Assembly (NCBI RefSeq): GCF_034653355.1
Contig: NZ_JAYEER010000004.1
Span: 1-64,000, forward strand
Reading direction: 5' to 3'
Source of the DNA: Nitrospirillum sp034653355
GTDB taxonomy: Bacteria > Pseudomonadota > Alphaproteobacteria > Azospirillales > Azospirillaceae
Length of the DNA stretch: 64,000 nucleotides
Shown: positions 50,140 through 58,057 of the stretch, piece after piece
How positions within the stretch are numbered: the stretch's first letter is position 1
Layout: each line of letters opens with the position of its first letter
Notes under the pieces: model-generated
Seen by the model: the letters and a program-made list of their open reading frames with translations, nothing else
Told to the model about the DNA's origin: nothing
The model's database searches: none
Translations under genes and position numbers: made by a program

Positions 50140-50270
50140 GTTCCCTCAGGCGGCGGGCGCGGGCATCCGCCCGCTTGCCTTGTCCTCAGTTTTCAGTCCA
50201 CTGCGTTCCCCGAAAATCTCCGGCGGACGCGGTCGCGTCCTACAGCGGCATGAAGAGTTCATGCCGCTGG
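50140..50270 (+). repeat. 3'-UTR structured repeat, family 1, copy F (after argJ)
   Basis: Starts 19 nt after the argJ stop, in sense orientation. GTTCCCTCAGGCGGCGGGCG continues identical to copy A for about 48 nt. It then has the stem GACGC-GGTC-GCGTC, CCTACAGCGGC and a perfect terminal stem CGGCATGAA/TTCATGCCG. It ends 18 nt before the mutT start. Confidence 0.88.
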
Positions 50271-50288
50271 CTTAAGCAGAGAGAGCCT

Positions 50289-50741
50289 ATGGCGGATGAG
50301 ATGACCCCTTGCTGGGACGGCCAACCCGAGCCGACGGAGCCGGTCCGTACCGTCCTGGTCGCCGCCGTGGCCCTGATCGACGCCGACGGGCGGGTGCTGC
50401 TGGCGCAGCGTCCGCCCGGCAAATCCCTGGCCGGCCTTTGGGAATTCCCCGGCGGCAAGGTCGACCCCGGCGAGACGCCGGAGGTGGCGCTGGTGCGGGA
50501 ATTGCGGGAGGAGCTGGGCATAGACACGCGCACCGGCTGCCTGGCGCCCTTCACCTTCGCCAGCCACCGCTATGAAACCTTCCACCTGTTGATGCCGCTG
50601 TACGTCTGCCGCGTCTGGCAGGGCACGCCCCAACCGCTGGAGGGCCAGTCCCTGGCCTGGGCGCGGGTGGACCAGCTGAACGACTACCCCATGCCCCCGG
50701 CCGACGTGCCGCTGGTGGCCATGCTGCGGGATTTGCTCTAA
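50289..50741 (+). CDS. mutT: 8-oxo-dGTP diphosphatase MutT
   Basis: A 150-residue Nudix hydrolase. It removes 8-oxo-dGTP from the nucleotide pool to prevent A:T to C:G mutations. The Nudix box runs from GGKVDPGETPEVALVREL at about residue 55 through REELGI near 78, with the catalytic Glu residues in REEL. The region RPPGKSLAGLWEFPGGK is typical of MutT. The ATG at 50289 (MADEMTPCWDG) follows AGAGAG. It probably shares transcription with argJ, although a family 1 repeat intervenes. Confidence 0.93.
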   Translation: MADEMTPCWDGQPEPTEPVRTVLVAAVALIDADGRVLLAQRPPGKSLAGLWEFPGGKVDPGETPEVALVRELREELGIDTRTGCLAPFTFASHRYETFHLLMPLYVCRVWQGTPQPLEGQSLAWARVDQLNDYPMPPADVPLVAMLRDLL

Positions 50742-50805
50742 ACCCCCCCTTCACGGCGGCCGGGACGCGACCCGGCCTGCACGACAACGGGCCGGCGCCG
50801 GGGGG

Positions 50806-51723
50806 CTAATTTTTAAGCGGATTGATCTCTTCCGCACCCAGCGCGTCGGCCAGGCGCAGCTTGGCGCTGCCCCGGCGCAGGGGCTTCTGCTGGCTCTCGT
50901 CGGGGGCCCAGCCGGCCAGGTACAGCACCTGGAAGCTGGCCTCGATGCCGCCTTCGCCATCGGGATACAGTTCCTGGTAGCGCTCCGCGGCCTGGGTGAA
51001 CAGGTCGCTGGGGCTCACGGCCTTGCGGCTGTCCAGCACGGCGTTGGTCTCGCCCATGCCCCGCAGATCCTGGATCAGGCGGAAGGCGTGGGGGTAGCTG
51101 ACGGTCAGCATGTCGCTGTCCACCACCGGCAGGGCGAAGCCGGCACGTTGCAGCAGGCCGCCAGCGTCGCGGACCTCGGCCATGGGGCTGATGCGGGGTG
51201 ACAGGCCACCCATCAGGCCCATCTCCGCCTCCATCAGGCTGCGGCGCAGCTCGAACAACGTCTCGCCGCCCAGGATGGCGCCCAGGAACAGCCCGTCGGG
51301 CTTCAAGGCCCGGCGGATTTGGATCAGCGCGCCGGGCAGGTCGTTGACCCAATGCAGGCTCAGCGCGCTGACCACCAGGTCGAAACTGCCCTCGGCGAAG
51401 GGCAGGAACTCCTCGTCCGCCGCCACCGTGGGCAGGCCGGGCATGCGCCTGGCCGCCTCGGCCGCGAACCGGGGGGACAGGTCGGTCGCCACCACCTGGG
51501 CGATGCTGGGCACGGCCGCCAGGGCCTGCGCCACCTCCCCGCCGTGGCAGCCCAGGTCCAGGGCCACGCGGAAATCGCGCTTGATGTCGGCCAGGCGTTC
51601 CACCAGGCGGCCGACCACCTCGGCCTTCAGGAAATCGAAGCCGTCCCATCCAGCGGCGGCCCGGTCGCGGTGGGCCCGCACGCGGCGGCGGTTGAAGACG
51701 GTCATGCTGTCGGCGTCGCTCAT
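50806..51723 (-). CDS. SAM-dependent methyltransferase (NDUFAF5/BioC-like)
   Basis: A 305-residue class I methyltransferase. Motif I is VALDLGCHGGEVAQAL (about residues 52-67), motif II LPFAEGSFDLVVSALSLHWVNDLPGAL (about 107-133, in two blocks). The N-terminal FNRRRVRAHRDRAAAGWDGFDFLKAEVV resembles the NDUFAF5 group, which hydroxylates an Arg of a complex I subunit in eukaryotes and has bacterial homologues of unclear role. BioC-like activity is also possible. It is convergent with mutT and divergent from comF. Confidence 0.85.
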   Translation of the reverse strand: MSDADSMTVFNRRRVRAHRDRAAAGWDGFDFLKAEVVGRLVERLADIKRDFRVALDLGCHGGEVAQALAAVPSIAQVVATDLSPRFAAEAARRMPGLPTVAADEEFLPFAEGSFDLVVSALSLHWVNDLPGALIQIRRALKPDGLFLGAILGGETLFELRRSLMEAEMGLMGGLSPRISPMAEVRDAGGLLQRAGFALPVVDSDMLTVSYPHAFRLIQDLRGMGETNAVLDSRKAVSPSDLFTQAAERYQELYPDGEGGIEASFQVLYLAGWAPDESQQKPLRRGSAKLRLADALGAEEINPLKN

Positions 51724-51824
51724 GGGGCCGGTATAGGCCCTTCATTGGCCGGAGCAACAGGAATTTGCGGGGCAGGGGCGCTTATGCGCTATCATGGCGC
51801 GAACGCCTCGGGGGATATGCGCGC

Positions 51825-52583
51825 ATGGGCCATTGGGGACAGGGGGTGGAGGCCAGGGTGCGCGCCGCCGGCGTGCGCCTGCTCGACCTGGTCTTGCCGC
51901 CGCGCTGCCTGGGCTGTGGCGAGGCGGTGGCCGCCGCCGGCACGCTGTGCGGCGCCTGCTGGCGGGGTGTCGGCTTCATCACCGCGCCACAATGCGCCGC
52001 CTGCGGCCGGCCCTTTCCCCACGACATGGGCGCCGACGCCCTGTGCGCCATCTGTGTCGCCGCCCCGCTGCCCTTCGGCCGGCTGCGCGCCGCCGTGCTC
52101 TATGACGATGCCAGCCGCCCGTTGATCCTGGGCTTCAAGCATGGCGATCGGACGGAAGCCGCCCCCCTGCTGGCCGGCTGGATGGCGCGGGCTGGCGCGG
52201 AGCTGCTGGCGGAGGCCGACCTGATCGCGCCCGTGCCCCTGCACCGCTGGCGCCTGTTCGCCCGGCGCTACAACCAGGCGGCTCTGTTGGCCGCCCGCTT
52301 GGGGCGGCTGAGTGGGGTGAGGGCGGTGCCCGACCTGCTGGCGCGCCGCCGCCGCACGCCCAGCCAGGGCAGCCTGTCGCGCGAGGGGCGGGCGCGCAAC
52401 GTGGCTGGCGCCTTCGCCCTGCGCGCCGGCCGGCCGGTGAAGGGGCTGCGCGTCGTGCTGGTGGACGACGTCTACACCACCGGTGCCACGGTGGCGGAAT
52501 GCGCCCGCGTGCTGCTGCGGGCGGGGGCGGCGCGGGTGGAGGTGCTGGCCCTGGCCCGGGTGCTGAAGGCGGAGGAAGTTTAG
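51825..52583 (+). CDS. comF: ComF-family phosphoribosyltransferase-like protein
   Basis: A 252-residue ComF protein. The N-terminal zinc-finger-like part has four CxxC pairs (Cys28/31, 42/45, 57/60, 74/77). The C-terminal PRPP-binding domain has VVLVDDVYTTGATV near 225 and PLHRWRLFARRYNQAALLA near 150. ComF proteins bind DNA or nucleotides in natural transformation and recombination; not all hosts are competent. The frame is open to 51765, but the ATG at 51825 (MGHWGQGVEA) has GGGGGATA before it. The next gene is a glutaredoxin. Confidence 0.92.
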   Translation: MGHWGQGVEARVRAAGVRLLDLVLPPRCLGCGEAVAAAGTLCGACWRGVGFITAPQCAACGRPFPHDMGADALCAICVAAPLPFGRLRAAVLYDDASRPLILGFKHGDRTEAAPLLAGWMARAGAELLAEADLIAPVPLHRWRLFARRYNQAALLAARLGRLSGVRAVPDLLARRRRTPSQGSLSREGRARNVAGAFALRAGRPVKGLRVVLVDDVYTTGATVAECARVLLRAGAARVEVLALARVLKAEEV

Positions 52584-52684
52584 AAACACTCCAAACTCAG
52601 GGCAGGGTTGCGCACCCACCCTTGGCGCTGCGCCGCCGATGCGCCAATATTTCAGGTAAATCATTTCCTCAGGAGTTTGGGCCC

Positions 52685-52966
52685 ATGCCCCGCGTCGAGA
52701 TCTACACCAGCCCCTACTGCCCCTATTGCCACCGCGCCAAGCGCCTGCTGGACAGCAAGGGCGTGCAGTATGAGGAGATCGACGTCATCGCCAACCCGTC
52801 GCGCAAGCCGGAGATGATCCAGCGCGCCGACGGCCGCACCACCGTGCCGCAGATTTTCGTGGATGGTGAGGGCCTGGGCGGCAGCGACGACATCCACGCC
52901 CTGGATCGCGCCGGCAAGCTGAACGCCAAGCTGGGCCTGGACCAGCTGGCCTCCGGCACCGCCTGA
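52685..52966 (+). CDS. grxC: Glutaredoxin 3
   Basis: A 93-residue dithiol glutaredoxin. The active site CPYC is at residues 12-15 after VEIYTSPY, followed by KRLLDSKGVQYEEIDV. The TVPQIFVDGEGLGGSDDI region (about 53-70) carries the cis-Pro and the GG-D glutathione-binding motif. It reduces disulfides and glutathionylated proteins with GSH. The next gene starts 2 nt after its stop and encodes a nitrilase-family amidase; the pair occurs together in many alphaproteobacteria. Confidence 0.95.
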   Translation: MPRVEIYTSPYCPYCHRAKRLLDSKGVQYEEIDVIANPSRKPEMIQRADGRTTVPQIFVDGEGLGGSDDIHALDRAGKLNAKLGLDQLASGTA

Positions 52967-52968
52967 GC

Positions 52969-53811
52969 ATGACGGCCGCCCCCTTCTCGGGTGTCTTGCG
53001 CGCGGCGGTCCTGCAGATGACCGCCGGGCCGGAGATCGCGGCCAACATGGACGCGGCCGCCGAGCTGCTGCACCAGGCCAGGGACCAGGGGGCGGCGTTC
53101 GCCACCCTGCCGGAAAACGTGGCCCGCATGGTCCAGGGCCGCGAGCGGGTGCTGGCCGGCGCTTATGAGGAAGAGGCGCATCCGGCGCTGGCGCGCTTCC
53201 GCGAGCTGGCGGCGGAGACCGGGCTGTGGCTCATGACCGGCACCCTGGCCTGCCTGACGGGGGATGGCCGCGCCGCCAACCGCTGCTTCGTCATCGACCC
53301 GGCGGGCCAGGTGCTGGCCCGCTACGACAAGCTGCACATGTTCGATGTGGAACTGGCGAATGGGGAGCGCTACCGCGAAAGCGCCACCTTCCGTCCCGGT
53401 GACAGCGCCCGCGTGGTCGACACCCCCTGGGGTGGGCTGGGCCTGACCGTCTGCTACGACGTGCGTTTCCCCCAGCTGTTCCGCGCCCTGGCCAAGGCCG
53501 GCGCCCGCCTCATCACCGTGCCGTCCGCCTTCACCGTGCCCACCGGCCGCGCCCACTGGCATGTGCTGCTGCGGGCCCGCGCCATCGAGACCGGCTGCTG
53601 GGTCCTGGCCCCCGCCCAGGTGGGCACTCACGACGGCGGCCGCGCCACCTATGGCCACGCCCTGATCGTCAGCCCCTGGGGCGAAGTCGTGGCCGACGCC
53701 GGCGGCGAGGTTCCCGGTGTGCTGGTGGCCGATTTGGACCTGTCCAAGGTGGATGAGGCGCGGTCCATGGTGCCCAGCCTGCTGCACGACCGGGCGTTCG
53801 AGGGGCCGTGA
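52969..53811 (+). CDS. Carbon-nitrogen hydrolase of the Nit1/Nit2 type
   Basis: A 280-residue nitrilase-superfamily amidase with the complete triad Glu49 (TLPEN), Lys121 (YDKLHMFDVE) and Cys162 (VCYDVRFP). The sequence resembles Nit1/NIT1 proteins that hydrolyse deaminated glutathione or omega-amides such as 2-oxoglutaramate. It follows grxC at 2 nt, which supports a glutathione-repair role, though the exact substrate is inferred. It starts MTAAPFSGVLRAAVLQM. The gene is convergent with mazEF. Confidence 0.9.
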   Translation: MTAAPFSGVLRAAVLQMTAGPEIAANMDAAAELLHQARDQGAAFATLPENVARMVQGRERVLAGAYEEEAHPALARFRELAAETGLWLMTGTLACLTGDGRAANRCFVIDPAGQVLARYDKLHMFDVELANGERYRESATFRPGDSARVVDTPWGGLGLTVCYDVRFPQLFRALAKAGARLITVPSAFTVPTGRAHWHVLLRARAIETGCWVLAPAQVGTHDGGRATYGHALIVSPWGEVVADAGGEVPGVLVADLDLSKVDEARSMVPSLLHDRAFEGP

Positions 53812-53817
53812 GGCAAT

Positions 53818-54150
53818 TCACGGCTTGCCGATGAGGGCCGAGGCCTTGCGGCGAACCTCTGATAGCTCCGCTTCGTCGATCTTGCCTTTGAACTCAACCT
53901 GCCGGGCTTGCCAGTCCAGGCTTTTCACCTGGTCGGCCAAAACCGCCTGCTTCTTGTCTGGACCGATCAGCACTTCGAAGGGATAACCCTTGATCTGTGT
54001 CGTCATCGGACAACACAGCATCAAGCCGGCGCGTCGATTATAGGCCGCCGGGCTTAAGACCACGGCTGGCCGGTGTCCGGCCTGCTCATGCCCCGCTTGC
54101 GGGTTGAATTGCAGCCACACGACATCCCCGGCATCCGGGATGTAGCCCAT
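53818..54150 (-). CDS. mazF: MazF/PemK-type toxin
   Basis: A 110-residue mRNA interferase of the MazF/PemK fold. Family blocks are GDVVWLQFNPQAGHEQAGHRPAVVLSP, the loop NRRAGLMLCCPMTTQIKGYPFEV and VLADQVKSLDWQARQV. It cuts RNA at short sequences unless bound by its antitoxin. Its ATG overlaps the antitoxin stop by one base (TAATG), the usual antitoxin-first order on this strand. An open frame upstream to 54420 is antitoxin DNA in another register. Confidence 0.92.
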   Translation of the reverse strand: MGYIPDAGDVVWLQFNPQAGHEQAGHRPAVVLSPAAYNRRAGLMLCCPMTTQIKGYPFEVLIGPDKKQAVLADQVKSLDWQARQVEFKGKIDEAELSEVRRKASALIGKP

Positions 54151-54392
54151 TACGGGATTTCCTTGCCGACCGACGGTCCGTAGTCGACTTCGACATGGCG
54201 ATTTTCCGGGGTTATGCCGGCAATCAAATCCGCCAGGTCGTAGTCGTCCTTGCGCACCGGCTCGATCACGATGCGGTTGCCCTCTTCCCGAATATCGACT
54301 GTGGCATCGACCTCTAGCCCGACCGCTTCCATGATCGCCACGGGAATGCGGACTGAGGCGCTGTTTCCCCATTTCCTTACGGTCACGCGCAT
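54150..54392 (-). CDS. mazE: MazE-type antitoxin (AbrB fold)
   Basis: An 80-residue AbrB/MazE-type antitoxin starting MRVTVRKWGNSASVRIPVAI, the DNA-binding swapped-hairpin signature. The acidic C-terminus (DYDLADLIAGITPENRHVEV) would block the toxin's active site. It is translationally coupled to mazF. The promoter region before the ATG (54393-54470) probably carries its autoregulatory site. The longer frame to 54503 is not family-like. Confidence 0.9.
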   Translation of the reverse strand: MRVTVRKWGNSASVRIPVAIMEAVGLEVDATVDIREEGNRIVIEPVRKDDYDLADLIAGITPENRHVEVDYGPSVGKEIP

Positions 54393-54490
54393 GCCCGGCC
54401 CTTTCGCGACGTCGAGACAATGTCGATACGTTAGCGTAGGCGGGGGCGTTGTCAACGTCACCGGAGCTGACGCGGGGATAGGGCCCAACG

Positions 54491-54519
54491 AAAAAGGCGG
54501 CACCCTCGCGGATGCCGCC
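54491..54519 (-). terminator. Rho-independent terminator of hpd
   Basis: On the minus strand the stem GGCGGCA/TGCCGCC is followed by TTTTTCG, 25 nt after the hpd stop. Confidence 0.88.
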
Positions 54520-54544
54520 CGTCGTTTTGTTACCGGAACAGACC

Positions 54545-55669
54545 TTACTCAGCGACCTTCAGCACGCCGCGGCGGATCTGGTCGCGTTCCATGCTGACGA
54601 ACAAGGCGCGGAAGTTGCCTTCGCCGAAGCCCTCGTCGCCCTTGCGTTGGATGATCTCGAAGAAGATCGGGCCGATGGCCGTTTCGGTGAAGATCTGCAG
54701 CAGGTAGCGGTTGTCCTTGCCGTCCAGCAGGATGCCGCGCTTCTTCAATTCCTCCACCGGCTGGCCGTGGCCGGGCAGGCGCTCTTCCAGCATCTCGTAG
54801 TAGGTGTCGGGCGGCGGCGTCATGAACTTCACGCCGGCGGCCTTTAGCTTGTCCCAGGTGGCGATGATGTCATCGGTCAGCAGGGCGATGTGCTGGATGC
54901 CCTCGCCCTTGTAGGCCTCGATGAACTCCTGGATCTGGTCCAGCTTGTCGGCACCCTGCTCGGATTTCAACTCGTTGATCGGAATGCGGATCTTGCCGCA
55001 GGGGGCGGTCAGCGCCCGGCTGGTCAGGCCCGTGTACTCACCCGTGATGTCGAAGTAGCGGATCTGGCGGAAGCCGAAGATCTTGCCATAGAACTCCGAG
55101 ATCGGGTCCATGCGGCCCTTGCGGACGTTATGGGTCAGGTGGTCGATCAGCTTCAGGCCGGCGCCCACCGGGTTCTGGTCCGCACCTTCGATGGGCACGA
55201 AGTCGATGTCGTAGATGCTGGGGCTGTTGTACCGGTCCACCAGGTACAGCAGGCTGCCGCCGATGCCCTCGATCGCGGGGATGTTCAGCTCCATGGGGCC
55301 GACGGTGCCCTTCACCTCCTTGGCGCCCTGGGCCACGGCGTGCTTCAGGGCTTGCGCCGCGTCCTTCACGCGGAAGGCCATCGCGCAGGCGCTGGGGCCG
55401 TGCTCACGGGCGAAGCGCTGGGCCAGGCTGTCCGGCTCGGCGTTGACGATGAAGTTGATGTCGCCCTGGCGGTACAGCACCACGTTCTTGGAGCGGTGGC
55501 GGGCCACCTTGGTGAAGCCCATGGCCTCGAACAGGCGGCCCAGAGCCTCGGTGTCCTCCGCCGTGTATTCCACGAACTCGAAGCCATCGGTGCCCAGCGG
55601 GTTCTCCCACAGGTCGCCGCCGGCGACGGCTTCGGCAACGGGGGAGGAGGGGGTGGTCGGGGTGGACAT
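54545..55669 (-). CDS. hpd: 4-hydroxyphenylpyruvate dioxygenase
   Basis: A 374-residue Fe(II) enzyme that converts 4-hydroxyphenylpyruvate to homogentisate in tyrosine breakdown. The vicinal-oxygen-chelate C-terminal half carries the iron ligands His (LIDHLTHNV), His (IQHIALLTDD) and Glu (FFEIIQRKGDEGFGEGNF). The regions LGTDGFEFVEYTAED and GPSACAMAFRV are typical of the N-terminal half. It is divergent from an Lrp-type regulator, and phhA (Phe to Tyr) follows that regulator, so this is a Phe/Tyr degradation cluster. A terminator follows. Confidence 0.96.
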   Translation of the reverse strand: MSTPTTPSSPVAEAVAGGDLWENPLGTDGFEFVEYTAEDTEALGRLFEAMGFTKVARHRSKNVVLYRQGDINFIVNAEPDSLAQRFAREHGPSACAMAFRVKDAAQALKHAVAQGAKEVKGTVGPMELNIPAIEGIGGSLLYLVDRYNSPSIYDIDFVPIEGADQNPVGAGLKLIDHLTHNVRKGRMDPISEFYGKIFGFRQIRYFDITGEYTGLTSRALTAPCGKIRIPINELKSEQGADKLDQIQEFIEAYKGEGIQHIALLTDDIIATWDKLKAAGVKFMTPPPDTYYEMLEERLPGHGQPVEELKKRGILLDGKDNRYLLQIFTETAIGPIFFEIIQRKGDEGFGEGNFRALFVSMERDQIRRGVLKVAE

Positions 55670-55764
55670 GGCGGGTCGCTCTCCCTGTTAGAAGCAACAA
55701 TCCCCCTGATGATACGCCCGGCGGCCGGGCATTTCCTTGCGAAGTCTGCCGCATTTGTCCAAGA

Positions 55765-55784
55765 TTGAGCAACGTTGTGCTCAA
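55765..55784. promoter_or_regulatory. Lrp-type operator between hpd and lrp
   Basis: The perfect palindrome TTGAGCA-N6-TGCTCAA lies in the divergent hpd/lrp interval, 24 nt before the lrp start. A 12-of-14 match to its inner part occurs upstream of phhA. Confidence 0.7.
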
Positions 55785-55807
55785 GAAACTCTTAAGGCGG
55801 CATCACT

Positions 55808-56299
55808 ATGGGTAAATCCAGTCTGGACGCGGCAGATCTGCGCATCCTGGACACGTTGCAGCGCAACGGGCGCCTGTCCAACGTCGACCTGGCGGAGGCG
55901 GTGGGCCTGTCGCCCTCGCCCTGCCTGCGCCGGGTGAAGGATCTGGAGGACCAGGGCTACATCCAGGGCTACGCCGCCATCCTGGACCGGCGCCTGCTGG
56001 GCCTGGGCGTCGTCGCCTTCGTCGAGGTCAAGATCGACCAGAACGCGGAGGGCGATGCCGTGTTCCGCCGCCTGGTCAGCCAAATCCCCGAGGTGGTGTC
56101 CTGCTTCGTGATGACCGGCACCATGGACTATCTGGTGCAGGTGGTGGTCAGCAACCTGGAGGCCTTCGCCGAGGTCTCGATGAAAAAGCTGCTGCAGATC
56201 CCCGGGGTGAAGGATGTGCGCTCCAGCTTCGTGCTGGACGTGGTCAAGCACTCCACCGCCGTGCCCTTGCCGTCGGTGGCCGAACTGGCGCGGGACTGA
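55808..56299 (+). CDS. Lrp/AsnC-family transcriptional regulator
   Basis: A 163-residue Lrp-type regulator. The N-terminal helix-turn-helix is LDAADLRILDTLQRNGRLSN then VDLAEAVGLSPSPCLRRVK (about 6-45). The C-terminal ligand-binding RAM domain (about 65-150) includes VEVKIDQNAEGDAVFRRL and VSCFVMTGTMDYLVQVV. It is divergent from hpd and upstream of phhA. A palindrome in each control region points to it as a phenylalanine- or tyrosine-responsive activator of both genes, by analogy with PhhR-independent alphaproteobacterial Lrp regulators; the ligand is inferred. Confidence 0.92.
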   Translation: MGKSSLDAADLRILDTLQRNGRLSNVDLAEAVGLSPSPCLRRVKDLEDQGYIQGYAAILDRRLLGLGVVAFVEVKIDQNAEGDAVFRRLVSQIPEVVSCFVMTGTMDYLVQVVVSNLEAFAEVSMKKLLQIPGVKDVRSSFVLDVVKHSTAVPLPSVAELARD

Positions 56300-56310
56300 A
56301 ATTTCTTCCC

Positions 56311-56324
56311 AGCACAAGATTGCT
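56311..56324. promoter_or_regulatory. Lrp-type operator upstream of phhA
   Basis: AGCACAAGATTGCT reads AGCAATCTTGTGCT in reverse, differing at two positions from AGCAACGTTGTGCT within the hpd/lrp operator. It lies 121 nt before the phhA start and just after the lrp stop. Confidence 0.6.
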
Positions 56325-56445
56325 AAGCTGGCCGCTCAAACGGCAGGAAGTGGTTTTCGGCGAGGGTCGCCGGGGCATGATCGCAAGGAAATGGTGCCGA
56401 TCCAGCGATAAAATGGTTCCAGAACCCAGCCAGGGAGATGGAGCC

Positions 56446-57318
56446 ATGAGCAGCAGCGCGCCGGTCGACACCAAGGGCAAGTCCGACACCCCCCTGCGCG
56501 GCGACTACAGCGCCATGGCGGCCGACTACACCGTGCCCCAGGGCTGGGAGAAGATCACGGCGGAGGAGCACGCCCGCTGGCGCACGCTGTATGAGCGTCA
56601 GTCGGCCTTGCTGCCCCGCTACGCCGCCCCGGAATTCATGGAGAGCCTGGCGCGGCTGGACGCCCGCGACGGCGTGCCCCATTTCGACCGCGCCAGCGAG
56701 CTGTTGCACAAGGCCACCGGCTGGGCCCTGGTCGCGGTCCCCGGTTTGCTGCCCAATGATGTCTTCTTCAACCACTTGGCGGAAAAGCGATTTCCGGTGA
56801 CCAACTGGATCCGCCGCGCCGACGAGATGGACTACTTGGTGGAACCGGACGTGTTCCACGACTTCTTCGGCCATGTGCCCCTGCTGATGCATCCGGTCTT
56901 CGCCGACTACCTGCAGGCCTACGGCAAGAAGGGCGCGGAGGCCGAGGCCCATGGCGGGCTGGAGCGCCTGGCACGCCTCTACTGGTACATGGTGGAATTC
57001 GGCCTGATCAACACGCCGCAGGGCCTGCGCGCCTACGGCGCCGGCATGCTGTCCTCCCGCGGGGAGACGCAGTACTGCATCGAGAGCCCCCAGCCCAACC
57101 GCGTGGGCTTCGACCTGGAACGGGTGATGCGCACCCGCTACCGCATCGACGACTACCAGGAAACCTACTTCGTGTTGGACAGCTTCGAGCAGCTGTTTCA
57201 AGCCACGGCGCAGGATTTCGTTCCGCTTTACGACAAGCTCGCCGACCTGCCGGACCTGCCGGCGGACCAGGTGCAGGCGGGCGACAAGGTGTATACCGTC
57301 GGCCGCCGGGCGGCTTAG
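56446..57318 (+). CDS. phhA: Phenylalanine 4-monooxygenase
   Basis: A 290-residue iron- and pterin-dependent enzyme that hydroxylates phenylalanine to tyrosine. The iron ligands are His138 and His143 in FHDFFGHVPLL and Glu184 in YMVEFGL. The pterin-binding region is ADEMDYLVEPD before it, and GAGMLSSRGETQYCIE follows. The frame is open to 56320; the ATG at 56446 has AGGGAG upstream. It lies 146 nt after the lrp-type gene. With hpd it takes phenylalanine towards homogentisate. No PhhB pterin recycling gene is seen here. Confidence 0.95.
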   Translation: MSSSAPVDTKGKSDTPLRGDYSAMAADYTVPQGWEKITAEEHARWRTLYERQSALLPRYAAPEFMESLARLDARDGVPHFDRASELLHKATGWALVAVPGLLPNDVFFNHLAEKRFPVTNWIRRADEMDYLVEPDVFHDFFGHVPLLMHPVFADYLQAYGKKGAEAEAHGGLERLARLYWYMVEFGLINTPQGLRAYGAGMLSSRGETQYCIESPQPNRVGFDLERVMRTRYRIDDYQETYFVLDSFEQLFQATAQDFVPLYDKLADLPDLPADQVQAGDKVYTVGRRAA

Positions 57319-57337
57319 GTTTAGCCCAGGTAGCGCC

Positions 57338-58048
57338 TTAGGGACTGGGCCGCAGCGTCTGCCCGATCATGGCATAGGCGTCGTCGCTGGCCAGGAAGAC
57401 GTAGGCCGGGGTGATGCCGGCCCAGTCCTCTTCCTCGCCGTCGGCGTCCGGCGGCAGGTGGCCGGGGCAGACGCAGTTGGCGGTGATGTCGCTGTCGCCG
57501 AACTCATGCACCAGGCTGCGGGTGAAGCCCAGCAGCGCGGAGGCGGCGGCGCCGTAGGCGGTCATGCCGCGCGCGCCTTCCATCGCCGTGCTGTCCACCG
57601 TGGTGACGATGCGGCCATAGCTGCGCGCCCGCATCAGGGGCAGCAGGTGGCGCACCATCAGGAAGGTGCTGCCCATGTTGGCGGCCATGGTGGCCTCGAA
57701 CAGCTCCAGCGTCATGCCGTCGAAGGCCTGCTTCAGGCGGAAGCCGGCGTTGTTGATCAGGATGTCAACATGGTCGAAGGCGGCGATGGCCGCCTCCGCC
57801 ACCGTATAGGCGCCTGCCGGCTGGGTGACGTCGGCCTGCACCACGATGGCGGTGCGGCCCAGCGCCTGCACTTGGCGGGCGGTTTCCGTGGCCGCCGCCT
57901 GTTCATCGGGCAGCAGGTGGTGCAGGACGACGTTGGCGCCCTGCTGCGCCAGGGCGACCGCGATGGCGCGTCCCAGACCGGACGCCGCCCCCGTCACCAC
58001 CGCTGTCCGGTTCGCCAAACGCCCCGCCCGCTGCATCGTCGTTCCCAC
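57338..58048 (-). CDS. SDR-family protein lacking the catalytic Lys
   Basis: A 236-residue short-chain dehydrogenase/reductase-like protein. The Rossmann cofactor motif is TGAASGLGRA (residues 19-28), NNAG is at 99-102, and the structural Asn is in AANMG. Ser153 (VDSTA) and Tyr165 (TAYGA) are in register, but the usual YxxxK Lys is Ala169. The C-terminal part after NCVCPG is short and acidic (DGEEEDWAG). Without Lys the usual reduction chemistry is doubtful. It could be a degenerate enzyme or a binding protein. It is convergent with phhA and adjacent to the giant GlmS-like gene on the same strand. Confidence 0.85.
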   Translation of the reverse strand: MGTTMQRAGRLANRTAVVTGAASGLGRAIAVALAQQGANVVLHHLLPDEQAAATETARQVQALGRTAIVVQADVTQPAGAYTVAEAAIAAFDHVDILINNAGFRLKQAFDGMTLELFEATMAANMGSTFLMVRHLLPLMRARSYGRIVTTVDSTAMEGARGMTAYGAAASALLGFTRSLVHEFGDSDITANCVCPGHLPPDADGEEEDWAGITPAYVFLASDDAYAMIGQTLRPSP

Positions 58049-58057
58049 CCTGGAAAA

